From an uncultured Tateyamaria sp. (lineage in GTDB: Bacteria; Pseudomonadota; Alphaproteobacteria; Rhodobacterales; Rhodobacteraceae): 64,000 bases of DNA. The position numbers and the translations under genes are program-made. The stretch's first letter is position 1, and each line of letters opens with the position of its first letter. Below the pieces are notes generated by a model that saw nothing but the letters and a program-made list of their open reading frames with translations, was not told where the DNA came from and searched no databases. Below, piece by piece: positions 22,939-30,956 of the stretch. The stretch spans positions 1-64,000 of the forward strand of contig NZ_CANNDO010000007.1 in assembly GCF_947503385.1 (NCBI RefSeq), written 5' to 3'.

Positions 22939-23103
22939 TCAGCCCGTGGTCGTCACGCAGGAATTTGTCGCGGCATCAAAGGTGGTGCCGGGTGCGCAAG
23001 ACATGGCCTGCTGTTCGTGTTTGCCGTAATTGCAGCCCGCAGCGAAGCTGAGCGTGGGGGCGAGGGTGAGGGCCAGCGCGACGGCGAGGGTCTTGGTCTT
23101 CAT
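22939..23103 (-). CDS. Small secreted cysteine-containing protein
   Basis: A 54-residue protein with a typical signal peptide (MKTKTLAVALALTLAP, cleavage near SFAAG) and a mature part of about 32 residues with three cysteines (CNYGKHEQQAMSC and NSCV). The ATG at 23103 follows AAGGAGAC at ideal spacing. The cysteine spacing and the form CAPGTTFDAATNSC recall a minimal chitin-binding/peritrophin-like loop, but this is only a likeness. It lies downstream of purB on the same strand, separated by a terminator-like repeat. Function unknown. Confidence 0.75.
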   Translation of the reverse strand: MKTKTLAVALALTLAPTLSFAAGCNYGKHEQQAMSCAPGTTFDAATNSCVTTTG

Positions 23104-23199
23104 CTTTCGTCTCCTTTTCATCGGGTGACGTAAGGGTAGGCCAGAACAGGGCGCGGACCAAAGAAAAACTGCGCAATGCGCAGTCCTCTGCCCGGAACT

Positions 23200-23266
23200 C
23201 GGGCGCAGGAGGGGGCGCTGCCCCCGCGCGTGCCGCGCCCCCCGTGGTATTTCCGGTCAGAAGAAA
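23200..23266. terminator. Terminator-like repeat after purB
   Basis: A GC-rich inverted repeat (GGGGGCGCTGCCCCC and flanking GCGC arms) lies directly downstream of purB on the - strand. Positions 23245-23266 are a 22-base exact inverted copy of 15393-15414, beginning TGGTATTTCC and ending AGAAGAAA. It is another copy of the dispersed family seen between ccmG and acnA. Confidence 0.65.
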
Positions 23267-23269
23267 CGA

Positions 23270-24574
23270 TCAGTCGCCAAAGACGCGGGCAAAGATCGTG
23301 TCGACATGTTTGGTGTGATAGCCCATGTCGAATTTTTCCTCGATCCCGTCGGTGCTAAGAGCCGCAACGACATCCGCATCGGCCAGCAACTCCGCTTTGA
23401 AATCGGTGCGTTCTTCCCAGACCTTGAGGGCGTTGCGCTGGACCATGGTATAGGCGTCCTCGCGGCTGACACCCGCTTGGGTCAGGGCCAAAAGGACGCG
23501 CTGCGACATAACGAGGCCGGGAAACTTGTTCATGTTGTCCAGCATATTCTCGGGGAAGATCAGCATCTTGTCGACGACGCCGGTCAGGCGGGCCAGCGCA
23601 AAGTCGAGGGTGATTGTGGCATCGGGGCCGATCATCCGTTCGACGCTGGAGTGGCTGATATCGCGTTCGTGCCAAAGCGCCACATTCTCCATCGCGGGGA
23701 TCACGGCGGCGCGCACCATGCGGGCGAGACCGGTGAGGTTTTCCGTCAGCACCGGGTTTTTCTTGTGCGGCATGGCGGAGGAGCCTTTTTGGCCCATGGA
23801 AAAGAATTCGGCACCCTCCAGCACTTCGGTGCGCTGCATGTGGCGGATTTCTATAGCGATGTTTTCAATCGAACTGGCGATGACCCCCAGCGTCGCAAAG
23901 AACGCCGCATGGCGATCCCGTGGGATCACTTGTGTGCTGATCGGTTCGGGCACCAGACCCAACTTGTCGCAGACATGTTCCTCGACCGCAGGGTCGATAT
24001 TGGCGAAGGTGCCCACCGCACCGGAGATAGCGCCGGTCGCAATTTCGGCGCGGGCGTCGCGCATCCGGCTGAGGTTGCGGTCCATCTCGGCATAAAAGCG
24101 GGCAAAGGTCAGGCCCATGGTTGTGGGTTCGGCGTGGATGCCGTGGCTGCGGCCCACGCGGAGTGTGTCCTTGTGCTCAAGGGCGCGCTTTTTGAGGGCG
24201 GAGAGCAGTGCTTCGAGATCGGTGATGAGGATGTCGGCGGCGCGGGTGAGCTGCACGTTGAAACAGGTGTCGAGCACGTCCGAAGATGTCATTCCCTGAT
24301 GCACAAAGCGGGCCTCGTCGCTGCCCACATGTTCGGCCAGATGCGTCAGAAAGGCGATGACGTCATGTTTTGTGACGGCTTCGATCTCGTCGATGCGCGC
24401 CACGTCGAATTCTACATCCTTGGCTTTCCAGACGGCCTCGGCATTCTCTCGCGGGATCACGCCCAGATCGGCCATGGCGTCGCAGGCATGTGCCTCGATC
24501 TCGTACCAGATGCGGAATTTCGTGGCTGGGTCCCAGATGGCAACCATGTCAGGGCGGGAATAACGGGGGATCAT
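23270..24574 (-). CDS. purB: Adenylosuccinate lyase
   Basis: A 434-residue cytoplasmic enzyme catalysing two steps of purine synthesis, cleaving SAICAR and adenylosuccinate to release fumarate. The superfamily signature GSSAMPHKKNP lies near residue 265, and substrate-binding GMTSSDVLDTC and SHGIHAEPT blocks are present. The ATG at 24574 gives the expected MIPRYSRPDMVAIWDP start; longer in-frame extensions run across non-coding sequence. Length is normal. Confidence 0.97.
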   Translation of the reverse strand: MIPRYSRPDMVAIWDPATKFRIWYEIEAHACDAMADLGVIPRENAEAVWKAKDVEFDVARIDEIEAVTKHDVIAFLTHLAEHVGSDEARFVHQGMTSSDVLDTCFNVQLTRAADILITDLEALLSALKKRALEHKDTLRVGRSHGIHAEPTTMGLTFARFYAEMDRNLSRMRDARAEIATGAISGAVGTFANIDPAVEEHVCDKLGLVPEPISTQVIPRDRHAAFFATLGVIASSIENIAIEIRHMQRTEVLEGAEFFSMGQKGSSAMPHKKNPVLTENLTGLARMVRAAVIPAMENVALWHERDISHSSVERMIGPDATITLDFALARLTGVVDKMLIFPENMLDNMNKFPGLVMSQRVLLALTQAGVSREDAYTMVQRNALKVWEERTDFKAELLADADVVAALSTDGIEEKFDMGYHTKHVDTIFARVFGD

Positions 24575-24655
24575 GGGGCACCTTTTTGTGACTGTCGCAT
24601 CATGTGCCGCGTCCTTAGACTGCGGTCCGATGAACGACAAGATGAAGGCACGCAG

Positions 24656-24988
24656 ATGAGACGCTTTGCCCTGATGATTGCCCTCTTGGCCTCGCCCGCT
24701 GGGGCGGAGCCTTGGGTGACGCTGGATGGTGCCGGCGTGCGGGCCGCGCTGGAAGGGCGCGTGATCGCCTTTGAGACCGCGCGGCAGGACTTTCGGTCTT
24801 CGGGGCGCACGCTTTATGTTTTTGGCGGGCGTGACAGCTGGGGGTATTGGCGGGTTCAGGGCGATCAGTATTGCAGCCAGTGGCCCCCGTCGGACCTGTG
24901 GGCCTGCTATGACATCGCGGTGTCGGGGGCGATGGTGCGCTTTGTCGGAACGGGAAACGATGTGACGGATGGTGTTTATGCCGACTAA
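24656..24988 (+). CDS. Small secreted hypothetical protein
   Basis: A 110-residue protein with a signal peptide (MRRFALMIALLASPAGA). The mature domain contains GRTLYVFGGRDSWGYWRV and a cysteine pair (YCSQWPPSDLWAC), and is probably a compact beta-rich periplasmic protein. I do not recognise the family firmly. It is divergent from purB, with about 80 bases between. Its end overlaps the next gene by 20 bases. Confidence 0.65.
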   Translation: MRRFALMIALLASPAGAEPWVTLDGAGVRAALEGRVIAFETARQDFRSSGRTLYVFGGRDSWGYWRVQGDQYCSQWPPSDLWACYDIAVSGAMVRFVGTGNDVTDGVYAD

Positions 24989-25391
24989 CCGGGTGTTGCA
25001 GGATTTCGTCGGTGTCTGGCAGATCAGTCGTAAGATCCACCATGCCGACGGCACCTGTGCGACATTTGACGGACAGGCGGTGTTTGCGCCCGAGGCGGAT
25101 GGTTTGCGCCACGACGAGACGGGCACGCTGCGCATCGGCGCAGGCCCGCCATTAAGTGCAACGCAACGCTACTGCTGGGACGCGGATCTGGCCGTATATT
25201 TCGAGGATGGGCGGTTTTTTCACCATGTGCCGCCACTGGGCGGCGATACCGCGCATTGGTGCGATCCCGATCAATATGACGGGCGGTACGGGTTTGAAGA
25301 CTGGCCCAGCTTTACCGTGCAGTGGCGGGTCAGGGGCCCGCGCAAGGATTACCGGATGCTGTCGCGCTATGACCGTGCTGGCAGCATCTGA
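24969..25391 (+). CDS. DUF6314-like protein
   Basis: A 140-residue soluble protein. The opening FVGVWQISRKIHHADG, the central LRHDETGTLRIG, and the YFEDGRFFHHVPP and HWCDPDQYDGRY stretches fit the DUF6314 family, a small calycin-like beta-barrel of unknown role. The ATG at 24969 overlaps the preceding gene; another ATG nine bases later is possible. Its 3' end overlaps the convergent DUF6455-type gene by 25 bases. Confidence 0.6.
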   Translation: MVFMPTNRVLQDFVGVWQISRKIHHADGTCATFDGQAVFAPEADGLRHDETGTLRIGAGPPLSATQRYCWDADLAVYFEDGRFFHHVPPLGGDTAHWCDPDQYDGRYGFEDWPSFTVQWRVRGPRKDYRMLSRYDRAGSI

Positions 25392-25627
25392 AAGGCGGCC
25401 TTGTTCGGGCAAATATCCGGCGGCTCCGGCAGGGTCAGCGACATTGCCTGCACGGCGGCGCAGCCGGGTTGATCCGGGCAGGCAACGCAGCGCAGGACCA
25501 TTTCGCGCAGGCGGCGGGCGTGGGCTTGGGTTGCGTGTTCGCGTGGGCCAATTGGTGATTTGCGCAGGCGTGACATCATGCCGGACATGAGGTCGGCGCT
25601 TGTGGCGGTCTTGGTGAAAAGGGGCAT
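25367..25627 (-). CDS. DUF6455-like small cysteine protein
   Basis: An 86-residue protein with a near-perfect AGGAGG site before the ATG at 25627. The pattern CVACPDQPGC followed by a CP pair (DICPNKAAF) matches the DUF6455 family found mainly in Rhodobacterales. Four conserved cysteines suggest metal or iron-sulfur binding, which is inference. An FNR-type box lies 58 bases upstream, in the interval shared with divergent bioY, so oxygen-dependent control is plausible. Confidence 0.7.
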   Translation of the reverse strand: MPLFTKTATSADLMSGMMSRLRKSPIGPREHATQAHARRLREMVLRCVACPDQPGCAAVQAMSLTLPEPPDICPNKAAFQMLPARS

Positions 25628-25684
25628 GGCAGCCTCCTGAGTGGCATTCAATCAGACAGTGTCACAGTTTGGTTTGGCCTGTCC

Positions 25685-25698
25685 TTGATGTGCATCAA
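25685..25698. promoter_or_regulatory. FNR/FnrL-type binding site
   Basis: TTGATGTGCATCAA is a perfect match to the FNR-family consensus TTGAT-N4-ATCAA. It sits between the divergent DUF6455-like gene (58 bases from its start) and bioY (79 bases from its start). Rhodobacterales carry FnrL, an oxygen-sensing regulator that uses this site. Confidence 0.75.
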
Positions 25699-25776
25699 CT
25701 GTCTTTCGCACTTGCAGAAACAGGGGCGGCTTGGCACAAGACGGGCAGCAAAAACACGGATCGGTGAGGGCCAATC

Positions 25777-26376
25777 ATGGAAAACACGTGGAATAACAAA
25801 GTGCTGAGCGATGTGCTTGGTGCCGATAGCGGGACGGCGTTGCGCGTCAAGCAGGTTGCACTGGTGGTGCTGGGTGTCGTGGCGCTGGCGATTGCGGCGA
25901 AAATCAAGGTGCCAATGTGGCCCGTGCCGGTGACGATGGGGACCTTTGCGGTGCTGACAATCGGCGCGGCCTATGGTGCGCGTTTGGGGTTGGTGACGAT
26001 CCTGGCCTACATGATCGTGGGTGCGTTGGGCTTTGACATTTTTGCGGGATCTTCGGCCGAGACATTCGGCCTGACTTACATGATGGGCGGCACAGGCGGC
26101 TATCTGGTGGGCTACGTGCTGGCCACGGTAGCGCTGGGTGCGCTGGCGCAGCGCGGCTGGGACCGGTCGGTGGTCTGGATGGCGCTGGCGATGGGGATCG
26201 GCACCGTGCTGATCTATGTGCCGGGCTTGCTGTGGCTGGGTCAGCTTTATGGTTGGGACAAGCCGATCCTTGCATGGGGTCTGACGCCGTTCCTGCTGGG
26301 TGATGCGCTGAAACTGGCACTGGCCGCGGCGGTTCTGCCGGCGGCGTGGAAACTGGTTGGCCGCGCGCGCGGCTAA
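25777..26376 (+). CDS. bioY: Biotin transporter S component BioY
   Basis: A 199-residue membrane protein with six helices, the substrate-binding subunit of an ECF-type biotin importer. Typical blocks are KVPMWPVPVTMGTF, YMIVGALGFDIFAG and GGTGGYLVGY, followed by YVPGLLWLGQLYGW. No bioM or bioN is adjacent, so it may work alone or share an energising module, as known for some BioY proteins. An FNR-type box lies upstream. Confidence 0.93.
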   Translation: MENTWNNKVLSDVLGADSGTALRVKQVALVVLGVVALAIAAKIKVPMWPVPVTMGTFAVLTIGAAYGARLGLVTILAYMIVGALGFDIFAGSSAETFGLTYMMGGTGGYLVGYVLATVALGALAQRGWDRSVVWMALAMGIGTVLIYVPGLLWLGQLYGWDKPILAWGLTPFLLGDALKLALAAAVLPAAWKLVGRARG

Positions 26377-26400
26377 GTGCAGACTTGATCCAAAGGAAAG

Positions 26401-26426
26401 GCGCGGACCCCTGACGGGGCCCGCGT
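26401..26426. terminator. Hairpin between bioY and hydrolase-OsmC gene
   Basis: GCGCGGACCCC and GGGGCCCGCGT pair with one mismatch around a TGAC loop, 25 bases after bioY and before the convergent hydrolase gene. A short T-containing run follows on each side. It could serve both convergent transcripts. Confidence 0.5.
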
Positions 26427-26470
26427 CTTACTTCATTCTGGGACATGCGTTGACCTGAGCCCTTTTGCGA

Positions 26471-27709
26471 TCAGGTGGTCGCGGGCGTTTGGGTTGTCGC
26501 CGGGGTCAGTTCGGTGATCACGGTCGAGCTGCGTTCCAGCGTGCGGTGCACGGGGCATTTGTCCGCGATTTCCATTAGGCGGGCGCGTTGCGTGTCATCC
26601 AGCGCGCCGGTCAGGGTGATGCGGCGTTTCCATTCATCCACTTTGTCACCAATCGCGGCGTCCGCGTCCTGTGCGTGGACCTTGTTGTGGCTCACATCCA
26701 CTGAAACATGATCCAGCGGCCACTCCTTTCGGCGGGCATACATGCGGATTGTCATCGACGTACAGGCCGCAAGACCCGCGCTGACAAGGCCATAGGGCGA
26801 CAGCCCCTTGTTTGTGCCGCCGTAAGCGCGTGGCTCATCGGCGAGGATGTGGTGACGGGTGCCATGCGTAATGTCTTGCAGGAACCCTTTTGGGTCCGCC
26901 TCGGCGCTGCGCACAACCCCTTCGGGCGCACCGATGGGTGGGGCGGGCGGTGTGAGTGACAGGTATCGTTTCGCCCATGTGGCGATGATGTCGGCGGCGT
27001 ATTCGGCATGTTCGCTGCTGGTGATCAGGTGGTCGGCGTCGTCGAGGGTGACAAAGCTTTTGGGGTGTTTTGCGGCCAGGAAAATCTGGCTGGCGTTGTC
27101 GATGCTGACGATGCTGTCGCGCGGCGCGTGCAGGATCAGAAGCGCAGCATCCAGTTTGCCGATGGCGGGGGTGAGCGCGCCTTGGGCCACATCGTCGATA
27201 AACTGCTTGCCGATGCGGAAGGGGCGACCACCCAGCGACACTTCTGCGACACCTTTGGAGATAATCTCGGGCAGGGCGTCGGCGAAGTTGTGAGTGACGT
27301 GTTCGGGATCGAAGGGCGCGCCGAGCGTGGCGACCGCCTTGATCTGGGGCAGATCGGCTGTGGCTTTGAGCACGGCGGCGCCGCCCAGCGAGTGGCCGAT
27401 TAGCAGGGTGGGCGGCATGTCCCGGTCGTTGAGGTATTCCACCGCTTTTTCAAGGTCTTCGACGTTGGACGTAAAGCTGGTGTTCGAAAACTCCCCCTCC
27501 GAATGCCCCAGCCCGGTGAAATCAAAACGCAGCACGGCGATGCCCATCGTGCTGAGACGCGCAGCGATGCGGCGGGCGGCGGGGATGTCCTTGCCGCAGG
27601 TAAAGCAGTGGGCAAACACAGCAGTGGCAAGATGCGGCCCTTCGGGCAAATCAAGCCGCGCGTCGAGCGGGCCGGCGTGGCCCGGAAAGGTGATGCGTTC
27701 CGTTGGCAT
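26471..27709 (-). CDS. Alpha/beta hydrolase fused to OsmC domain
   Basis: A 412-residue two-domain protein. Residues 1-250 are an alpha/beta hydrolase with nucleophile Ser107 in LLIGHSLGGAAVL, an FAHCFTCGKD region near residue 32, and a C-terminal catalytic His region (DDADHLI). Residues 265-405 are an OsmC/Ohr-type domain with SMTIRMYARRKEWPLD and CPVHRTLERSS. OsmC proteins reduce organic hydroperoxides with paired cysteines; one cysteine (in DKCPVH) is seen, and another in AACTS. The fusion is a known architecture. Substrate unknown. Confidence 0.88.
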   Translation of the reverse strand: MPTERITFPGHAGPLDARLDLPEGPHLATAVFAHCFTCGKDIPAARRIAARLSTMGIAVLRFDFTGLGHSEGEFSNTSFTSNVEDLEKAVEYLNDRDMPPTLLIGHSLGGAAVLKATADLPQIKAVATLGAPFDPEHVTHNFADALPEIISKGVAEVSLGGRPFRIGKQFIDDVAQGALTPAIGKLDAALLILHAPRDSIVSIDNASQIFLAAKHPKSFVTLDDADHLITSSEHAEYAADIIATWAKRYLSLTPPAPPIGAPEGVVRSAEADPKGFLQDITHGTRHHILADEPRAYGGTNKGLSPYGLVSAGLAACTSMTIRMYARRKEWPLDHVSVDVSHNKVHAQDADAAIGDKVDEWKRRITLTGALDDTQRARLMEIADKCPVHRTLERSSTVITELTPATTQTPATT

Positions 27710-27818
27710 TTGGTATCTCCTGTTGCTGACAGGATGGGGGTTTGCGCGCCTTTGGGGAAGGGGGTGAAATATGCCCTCACGCGGAGGTGTTGAGTCTCAC
27801 CATGGTGGAGACGCGACG

Positions 27819-29639
27819 CTACCCGGCCATCTGGCTGTCGGGCCGCGTGGCCGACCAGTTCGCCCACGGCTCACCTGCCCAGACAATCGCCGCTTCCAGC
27901 GGCATGGGGCGGGCAATGCCGTAGCCCTGAAAACAACGTCCGCCCGCCGCCATGATGGTGGTGATCTGTTCGGCGGTTTCGGCCCCTTCGGCAACCACGT
28001 CGACACCCAGCTTGCCCGCCAGATCAATCGTGGCGGTGACGACGTGATGCGCTTTTTCATCGCGGTCCACGGCAGATGTCAGTTGGCGGTCAATCTTGAT
28101 CCCGTGCACGGCGAGAGAGGCCAAGTGCGCCAGCCCAGCGTGACCGATGCCGAAATCGTCCAGCAGCAAGGTGAATCCGGCGGCGCGGAGCCGTTCCAAT
28201 TGGCGCGCCACAGCATCATTTGACGCAAGGGTGACCACGGTTGTCTCCAGCACCTCAATCGACAGGCGCGACGGCATGAAACTGGCCTGCGCGGTGCGGG
28301 CAATCAGTTCGTCCGGGATGGTGGCGTTGCGCATGGCACCGGTGGACAGGTTGATTGAAATCCCGACATCCTGCAGCCCGGCCTCATCCAGCACGCGCAG
28401 GCTTTCGGCGGCGTGTTCGATCACCATGAAGTCCAGTTCCGAGATCAGGCCAAGCCGTTCGACATGGGGCAGGAATTCGCCCGGCGGGATCATGCCCCGT
28501 TCCGGATGCTCCCAGCGGGCCAGCATTTCGAACCGGACCACCCGGTGAGAATACGTGTCCACAATCGGTTGAAAATGAAAGGTAAAAGCATCCTCTTCAA
28601 TCGCTTTGGCAACCTCGCGCTGCATCTGTTGCTGTTGAACAAAGCTGCGGTGGAGCGCAGTGTCATAGCCTGCGACGCGGTCCGGTTTTTGATGCTTGGC
28701 CGTGTACAGCGCCACGTCACCACGGTTCAGGATTTCATCCGCTGCATCAATGTCGCCTGCGGCCAGAACCGCACCAACCGAGATTGACGCCTGTATCTCG
28801 CCGGATTGCCACGGCATCGGCTTGCGCGCCGCTTTGCGCAACTGGCGCGCCAGATCAAGCGCAGTGCTGAGGTCGGTGATGCCGGGGATCAGCAATGTGA
28901 ATTCGTCGCCACCTGCGCGTGCGACCGTCCAACTGTCCTGTGCGAGGCCGCGCAGGATGTCGGCAAAATGGCGCAGAATGTTGTCGCCCGCGATATGACC
29001 ATATGTGTCGTTAATCGCCTTAAAGTCATTCATGTCGATCTGAAGAACTGCGAACGGGTCCCCCTTGGCAATCAGCGCCTCGAGAGTGGCCCAAAGCCGG
29101 GCGCGGTTTTCCAGCCCGGTGAGGGTGTCGACATTGGCCAATTGTTCAAGGCCCTCTTGCGCGGCAATCAGCGCCGTTTCCCGTTCCAATCGTTCGGTAA
29201 TGTCACGCCCGGCCACGAGGTAACGCGTATGCGATCCGTCCTGAACCACCGCGTGGCTGAATTCATGGATAAATCGGGTGCCGTCACCGCGCATATTGGT
29301 CCGCTGCGTGAGCTTGCTGAACCGTTCCTCGGTCGGGTCAAAACGGAAGGCGGCGACATCTTCGGGTGCCATCGCATCCTCGGGTGGCAACGCGAACTCA
29401 AGCCCGTAGCGGCCCAACATCTCTTCGGCATCGCGGCCCATGATCTGACAATAAGCGTCGTTGACCCAAATCACCGTGCCGTCCCGTTCCATCAGCACAA
29501 GGCCGTCACTGGCGCTCTCGGCGATGGCGCGAAAGGTGCGCGCGGCGCGTTGGTTGGCGTGGATCTGTCGGAACGCATAGGCAAACAGGCCAGACAGGAT
29601 CGTGGCCAGCACAAGGTAAATCGCTATCCTAGGTTCCAT
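27819..29639 (-). CDS. Membrane-anchored PAS-GGDEF-EAL c-di-GMP protein
   Basis: A 606-residue signalling protein with an N-terminal membrane helix (about residues 5-22), a PAS domain (about 35-165), a GGDEF domain and an EAL domain. The synthase motif GGDEF is intact near residue 242. The hydrolase domain begins with EML rather than EAL near residue 368, but its key blocks are present: NLS, DDFGIGHAG, KIDRQ and AEGAET. Both activities are therefore possible, and the balance cannot be told. It would set c-di-GMP levels that govern motility or attachment. Confidence 0.9.
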   Translation of the reverse strand: MEPRIAIYLVLATILSGLFAYAFRQIHANQRAARTFRAIAESASDGLVLMERDGTVIWVNDAYCQIMGRDAEEMLGRYGLEFALPPEDAMAPEDVAAFRFDPTEERFSKLTQRTNMRGDGTRFIHEFSHAVVQDGSHTRYLVAGRDITERLERETALIAAQEGLEQLANVDTLTGLENRARLWATLEALIAKGDPFAVLQIDMNDFKAINDTYGHIAGDNILRHFADILRGLAQDSWTVARAGGDEFTLLIPGITDLSTALDLARQLRKAARKPMPWQSGEIQASISVGAVLAAGDIDAADEILNRGDVALYTAKHQKPDRVAGYDTALHRSFVQQQQMQREVAKAIEEDAFTFHFQPIVDTYSHRVVRFEMLARWEHPERGMIPPGEFLPHVERLGLISELDFMVIEHAAESLRVLDEAGLQDVGISINLSTGAMRNATIPDELIARTAQASFMPSRLSIEVLETTVVTLASNDAVARQLERLRAAGFTLLLDDFGIGHAGLAHLASLAVHGIKIDRQLTSAVDRDEKAHHVVTATIDLAGKLGVDVVAEGAETAEQITTIMAAGGRCFQGYGIARPMPLEAAIVWAGEPWANWSATRPDSQMAG

Positions 29640-29764
29640 AAGCTGTCTCCGGCGCGTGCAGCGACGCTAGCCGTTGACGGCAAATGAAGGGTTTAGGAAC
29701 CGGGTTTTACGAAAATGCGAGACACTTTCTTTACATGATGTGACCGCGCGCCCGCGTCCCGGCC

Positions 29765-30622
29765 TTAGGGGGTGGCACCGGTTGTTGTTCCGCCCGTCGT
29801 GGGCGGGGTGGGATCGCCGTATTTCTCCTGAATTTCCCGTTCGATCTCTTCTTTCAACATGCGCATCTGCTCGGTGACGGTTGTGGATTCCGAAATGGCT
29901 TCGGATGCCTTGCGCAGCCGTTCGATGATCTCTTCCTTGGCCTTTTTGTGGGCTTCCATCTCTTCGACGCGCTTTTTCTCCTCTGCTATGCGACGCTTGC
30001 GTTGTGCCTTGCGCTGTGCGGCCTCGCGCGCGCGGCGGGCCTTTGCTTCGGCGGCCCTGCGTTCTGCCTCGGTTTCCTGCTCTTTGCGGTCGGCTTCGGC
30101 GTCGGCTTTGTCCTTGGCGGCGTCGGCCTTTTTGCGGTCGTCATCGGCCTTGTTGCCTGCGTCCCGCACATTGGCATCCACCTTGGCCTCGGCGGCATCG
30201 CGGTCAATCTCGGCCTTGCGCCGTGCTTCTTCGGCTTCCAGCCGGGCCTTCTCGGCCTCCAGCTTGGCCTTCTCCTCGGACTCTTCAGCCTCTTCGAGAG
30301 CCTTTTCCTCTTCTTCCTCGATCTCGGCCAACCGCTCTTCGTGTTTGAGCTCGGCTTCCATGATCTTTCGGCGCTCTTCCTCTTTGATCAGTTCCATCTC
30401 GATTGTGGACCGCACCGTGCGCAACAGCGCGCTGGTGCTGGCCTGCGAGATGAACGAGGTCTTGAGTTCGATATTGGCGCGGAACAGCGGGTCGTCAGGT
30501 GCGTTTTCCTCTGCCGGGCCGGTGGCCTCTTCGATCTTGCCCTTGATCTTTTCAAGCTCGTCTTCAAGCTCCGCGCGGGTGCCTTCGGTCTTGTCCACAT
30601 AGGACGTTAAATTATCGCTCAT
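29765..30622 (-). CDS. Highly charged coiled-coil protein
   Basis: A 285-residue soluble protein with no signal peptide. Residues 1-75 are mixed, including LFRANIELKTSFISQAS. From about 80 to 265 almost every residue is E, K, A, R or D in heptad-like order, predicting one long coiled coil. The tail is Thr/Gly/Pro-rich (PTPPTTGGTTTGATP). The start at 30622 follows a G-rich Shine-Dalgarno. I do not recognise the family. It could be a scaffold or tether; TolA-like sequence is only a composition likeness, as there is no membrane segment. Confidence 0.7.
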   Translation of the reverse strand: MSDNLTSYVDKTEGTRAELEDELEKIKGKIEEATGPAEENAPDDPLFRANIELKTSFISQASTSALLRTVRSTIEMELIKEEERRKIMEAELKHEERLAEIEEEEEKALEEAEESEEKAKLEAEKARLEAEEARRKAEIDRDAAEAKVDANVRDAGNKADDDRKKADAAKDKADAEADRKEQETEAERRAAEAKARRAREAAQRKAQRKRRIAEEKKRVEEMEAHKKAKEEIIERLRKASEAISESTTVTEQMRMLKEEIEREIQEKYGDPTPPTTGGTTTGATP

Positions 30623-30956
30623 CTGGTCCCCCCAGAGTATCTATGCCCTTGTCAAAACAACACGTGTGAAATCATACGGGGCCCAATGCAAAACGAACGG
30701 CACGCAGTGGCGCAATCCGGGTGGCCCTGCGTGTATGATAACACATATGCGCGCATTTTGCGCGGGCGGGCCGTTGATCTGCGCCCACAGGGGCTGCGTG
30801 ACCAACGCCTATGGGCCGATTGCTGCCGCCATGATCGTGATATGGAACACCAATTGAACGCGCCGGTCGGGGAACAAGGCCTGCGGCGGGGCGTACATTT
30901 GGCGGCGCTCAGGCACGCGGTGGGGTCCGGGCGCGTTCAGACCAATGGCCGGCGCC
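30623..30956. other. Intergenic region upstream of coiled-coil gene
   Basis: 334 bases with no convincing gene. Two + strand frames of 60-100 codons overlap in different phases and lack family resemblance or a good ribosome site. The interval probably contains the promoter of the coiled-coil gene and the 3' untranslated region of dddP. Confidence 0.5.

Noticed and set aside
23306-24655. Long + strand frame opposite purB
   Set aside because: Antisense shadow of purB. Only its last 110 codons, from the ATG at 24656, form a real gene with a signal peptide.
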